From a virus, in the IMG/VR virus record IMGVR_UViG_3300030101_004515, positions 1 to 57,865 of that record: 57,865 bases of DNA, one strand, 5' to 3'. Below are positions 56,298-57,865 of the stretch, one piece after another; the first letter of the stretch is position 1, and every line of letters starts with the position of its first letter. Both the position numbers and the translations under genes were made by a program. The notes below the pieces were generated by a model that did no database searches, was not told the origin of the DNA, and saw only the letters and a list, made by a program, of their open reading frames with translations.

Positions 56298-56648
56298 TTA
56301 AGCGTCAAGCGCAATTGCACATGCAGTTATGTTAGAATTTGCATAAATGCTGTTTACGTCGTCAGCTATTACTGTATAGTTTAAAGTATTCTTAGGATAC
56401 TTAGTAGCTTGGTTGATTGCGTCAGCAATCGCGATCATTACTGTTTTCTCAGTGTCAGCAGTAACAGTTAACGTTACAACATCTACAGAGGCAGCCTGAC
56501 CGTCACCTAAACTACCTGGTGCAAACTTTACAAGTACTGCTCCATCAGAAGCACAAGTTACAGACTGTAGCTTGCTTACCGGGAACATCCCCGCGTCATC
56601 AGCCGCGTCGATGAATACTAAAAAGTGTTCGTGGTTATTTAAAGCCAT
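56298..56648 (-). CDS. hypothetical late protein flanked by a strong terminator, 116 aa
   Basis: Beta-rich, Ala/Val-rich protein with 'NNHEHFLVFIDAADDAG', 'KTVMIAIADAINQATKYP' and 'IADDVNSIYANSNITACAI'. Similar proteins seem familiar from marine phages. A 91-base leader separates it from groES and a strong terminator follows, pointing to separate, abundant expression. Could be a decoration or other virion protein; not proven. Confidence 0.5.
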   Translation of the reverse strand: MALNNHEHFLVFIDAADDAGMFPVSKLQSVTCASDGAVLVKFAPGSLGDGQAASVDVVTLTVTADTEKTVMIAIADAINQATKYPKNTLNYTVIADDVNSIYANSNITACAIALDA

Positions 56649-56739
56649 GATGTATAAATTTGAAAGTTAAACAAAATTGTTTGGTTAGTTTTTCAGTAAC
56701 CGTCTTAAGTTTTTAGTTTATGGTATGTGGCCTAAGGTA

Positions 56740-56997
56740 TTAACCGACTAACACAACATCTTGTTGTCTTATAACTTGGTATAAGTTATTGTCGTATTCT
56801 ATTCCGTGTCCCGCTCTCCTGTCGTAATAAATTATGTCATTTTCCTTGACTCCTTCTGTCATATTGCCTACAGATACAATTTTCGCCTTTAAGTACCTAA
56901 CGTCATCTACGTGTTGGTCCATTATAAGTAAACCCTCTTCTTTCTTAGGTTCTTCTTTGATCGGCTCAATTATAATAAAGTTATTGATTGCCTTCAT
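56740..56997 (-). CDS. groES: co-chaperonin GroES-like, 85 aa
   Basis: Caps GroEL during folding. Matches GroES: N-terminal strand 'IIIEPIKEEPKKEEGLL', 'KAKIVSVGNMTEGVKENDI', 'YYDRRAGHGIEYDNNLYQVI' and the end 'QQDVVLVG'. Slightly short (E. coli GroES is 97 aa), mainly in the mobile loop. It starts inside the end of groEL (17-base overlap), so the operon order is groEL-groES, the reverse of the common bacterial order. Confidence 0.85.
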   Translation of the reverse strand: MKAINNFIIIEPIKEEPKKEEGLLIMDQHVDDVRYLKAKIVSVGNMTEGVKENDIIYYDRRAGHGIEYDNNLYQVIRQQDVVLVG

Positions 56998-57865
56998 AAT
57001 CTCTTACATTTGAAATTATACAATCTGCAGATATAATTGTTGTAGCCACGCTAACTGCATTTACCAATGCTTTCTTAGTTACCATTACCGGATCTATAAT
57101 ACCGGCCTTTATCATATTTACCTCTTTTCCCGTTATAACATTTATACCGTGTCCTTTTTTACGTGTGTCATTAAAGTCTATGGGATTTACGGTATTATGT
57201 TCTATTCCGGCGTTTTTTAATATCGTACTATAAGGAGATTCAACCGCTTTTAATAATATTAGCTCGGCTTCGGTATCCATCTTTACTTTTTGACTTGCGT
57301 CTAATAAAGCTATTCCTCCACCCGGCACTATGCCTTCTTTAATTGCGGCTTTAACCGCATAGATAGCGTCTTCAACTCTATCCTTTTTTTCTTTTAACTC
57401 GATTTTACTATTTGCGCCAACTTTCAGTATTGCTACAGCGCCAGATAACATGGCCAGTCTTTGTTCGAGCTTGGATTTTATAAACGGGTTTTTCTCCGTT
57501 TTAATTTTTTTATTTACTAGGTCTATTCTTTCTTTTGCTTCATCTGGCATTTTATCTATAGTAATTACCGTTGATGTTGCATCTGTTACTGCTTTTTCAG
57601 CTTGACCTAAAACATCGGGATTGATTAAATCTAAATCGTCTCCCAATTCTTCATTGATAACTTTCGCTCCGGTTATTGTGGCTAGATCCTGCATCGTATC
57701 CATTTTGGTAGCCCCAAAACCAGGTGTATCAATAATGTTCACTTTAATGTTACCTTTTACCTTGTTCATTAAAAGTGCAGCCATCGGTTGCTGATCCATG
57801 CCGGCCACAATCAAAAGACTGCGCTTTTCCCTGATAACATGCTCAAGTACACTTTGTATTTTTCT
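56981..57865 (-). CDS. groEL: chaperonin GroEL-like, partial (C-terminal 294 residues)
   Basis: Refolds proteins inside its double ring using ATP. Truncated by the window edge; the visible frame is open to base 57865 (first full codon ends there) and reads 'KIQSVLEHVI' before the apical-domain 'NIIDTPGFGATK'. Later come 'DRVEDAIYAVKAAI' with the conserved ATPase Asp of the equatorial domain and 'IVPGGGIALLD'. The C terminus ends 'SNVRDYEGNQ' without the usual Gly-Gly-Met repeat tail. It overlaps groES by 17 bases. Phage chaperonin could aid capsid or tail folding. Confidence 0.88.
   Translation of the reverse strand, partial: RKIQSVLEHVIREKRSLLIVAGMDQQPMAALLMNKVKGNIKVNIIDTPGFGATKMDTMQDLATITGAKVINEELGDDLDLINPDVLGQAEKAVTDATSTVITIDKMPDEAKERIDLVNKKIKTEKNPFIKSKLEQRLAMLSGAVAILKVGANSKIELKEKKDRVEDAIYAVKAAIKEGIVPGGGIALLDASQKVKMDTEAELILLKAVESPYSTILKNAGIEHNTVNPIDFNDTRKKGHGINVITGKEVNMIKAGIIDPVMVTKKALVNAVSVATTIISADCIISNVRDYEGNQ

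Noticed and set aside
1-57865. CRISPR array, insertion sequence, integrase or attachment site
   Set aside because: No regularly spaced direct repeats, no transposase, integrase or excisionase motifs and no tRNA-end duplication were seen; repeats found are coding repeats of structural proteins.
13432-57865. Firm classification as a crAss-like phage
   Set aside because: Portal, terminase, ring and capsid sizes are reminiscent, but gene order differs and no giant crAss-type RNA polymerase is present; terminase/capsid phylogeny would be needed.

Overview
The window looks like the central part of a lytic tailed-phage genome, probably a podovirus infecting a marine Bacteroidota (flavobacterium-like) host. 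The gene set is entirely phage: primase-helicase, SSB, sigma factor, large terminase, portal, capsid, ejection proteins, fibres, endolysin. No integrase or lysogeny repressor is recognisable. The host guess is inference. Starts on both strands are preceded by A/T-rich sequence, with almost no Shine-Dalgarno motifs, as is typical of Bacteroidota. Several families also resemble those of marine flavophages and crAss-like phages. The window cuts through groEL at its right edge and contains no DNA polymerase, so it is not a complete genome.

Layout. Positions 18-12771 (+ strand) form one tightly overlapping early/middle block. It holds many tiny unknown proteins, an initiator-type tRNA(CAT), a sigma-70 factor, a recombination set (annealing-associated protein, PD-(D/E)XK exonuclease, SSB-like protein), a Toprim/DnaB primase-helicase, a Vsr-type endonuclease, a thymidylate-synthase relative, MazG-type pyrophosphohydrolases, a second nuclease, a DnaA domain IV protein, a lipoprotein and a 2OG-Fe(II) oxygenase. 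The block ends at an intrinsic terminator (12798-12822) that lies inside the 3' end of the convergent operon. Positions 12772-57865 (- strand, read right to left) form the late block: groEL-groES, a terminator-flanked 116-aa protein, a row of about ten tiny basic proteins, holin, fibres and fibre-associated proteins, small and large terminase, portal, scaffold, major capsid protein, neck/ring proteins, a 1865-aa tail protein, a GNAT acetyltransferase, three ejection-type proteins (698, 588 and 2255 aa), an M15 endolysin and a lipoprotein.

How the genes may work together. The phage appears to redirect host transcription with its own sigma factor and to replicate and recombine with its own primase-helicase, SSB and exonuclease. 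It folds its virion with its own chaperonin and lyses the cell with holin, M15 peptidase and lipoprotein/spanin-like proteins.

The most interesting proposal is a cytosine-modification module at 7813-10316. The thymidylate-synthase homologue has Asp exactly where E. coli ThyA has Asn177, the residue that selects dUMP; Asp there is the signature of dCMP-specific enzymes. It lies between a Vsr-type mismatch endonuclease, whose known substrate is the T:G mismatch left by 5-methylcytosine deamination, and two MazG-fold pyrophosphohydrolases that could supply dCMP. This suggests synthesis of 5-methyl- or 5-hydroxymethyl-dCMP coupled to its own repair. Other points of note are the phage initiator tRNA, reversed groEL-groES order, twelve 11-residue repeats in an ejection protein, and one beta-rich module reused in four virion proteins.
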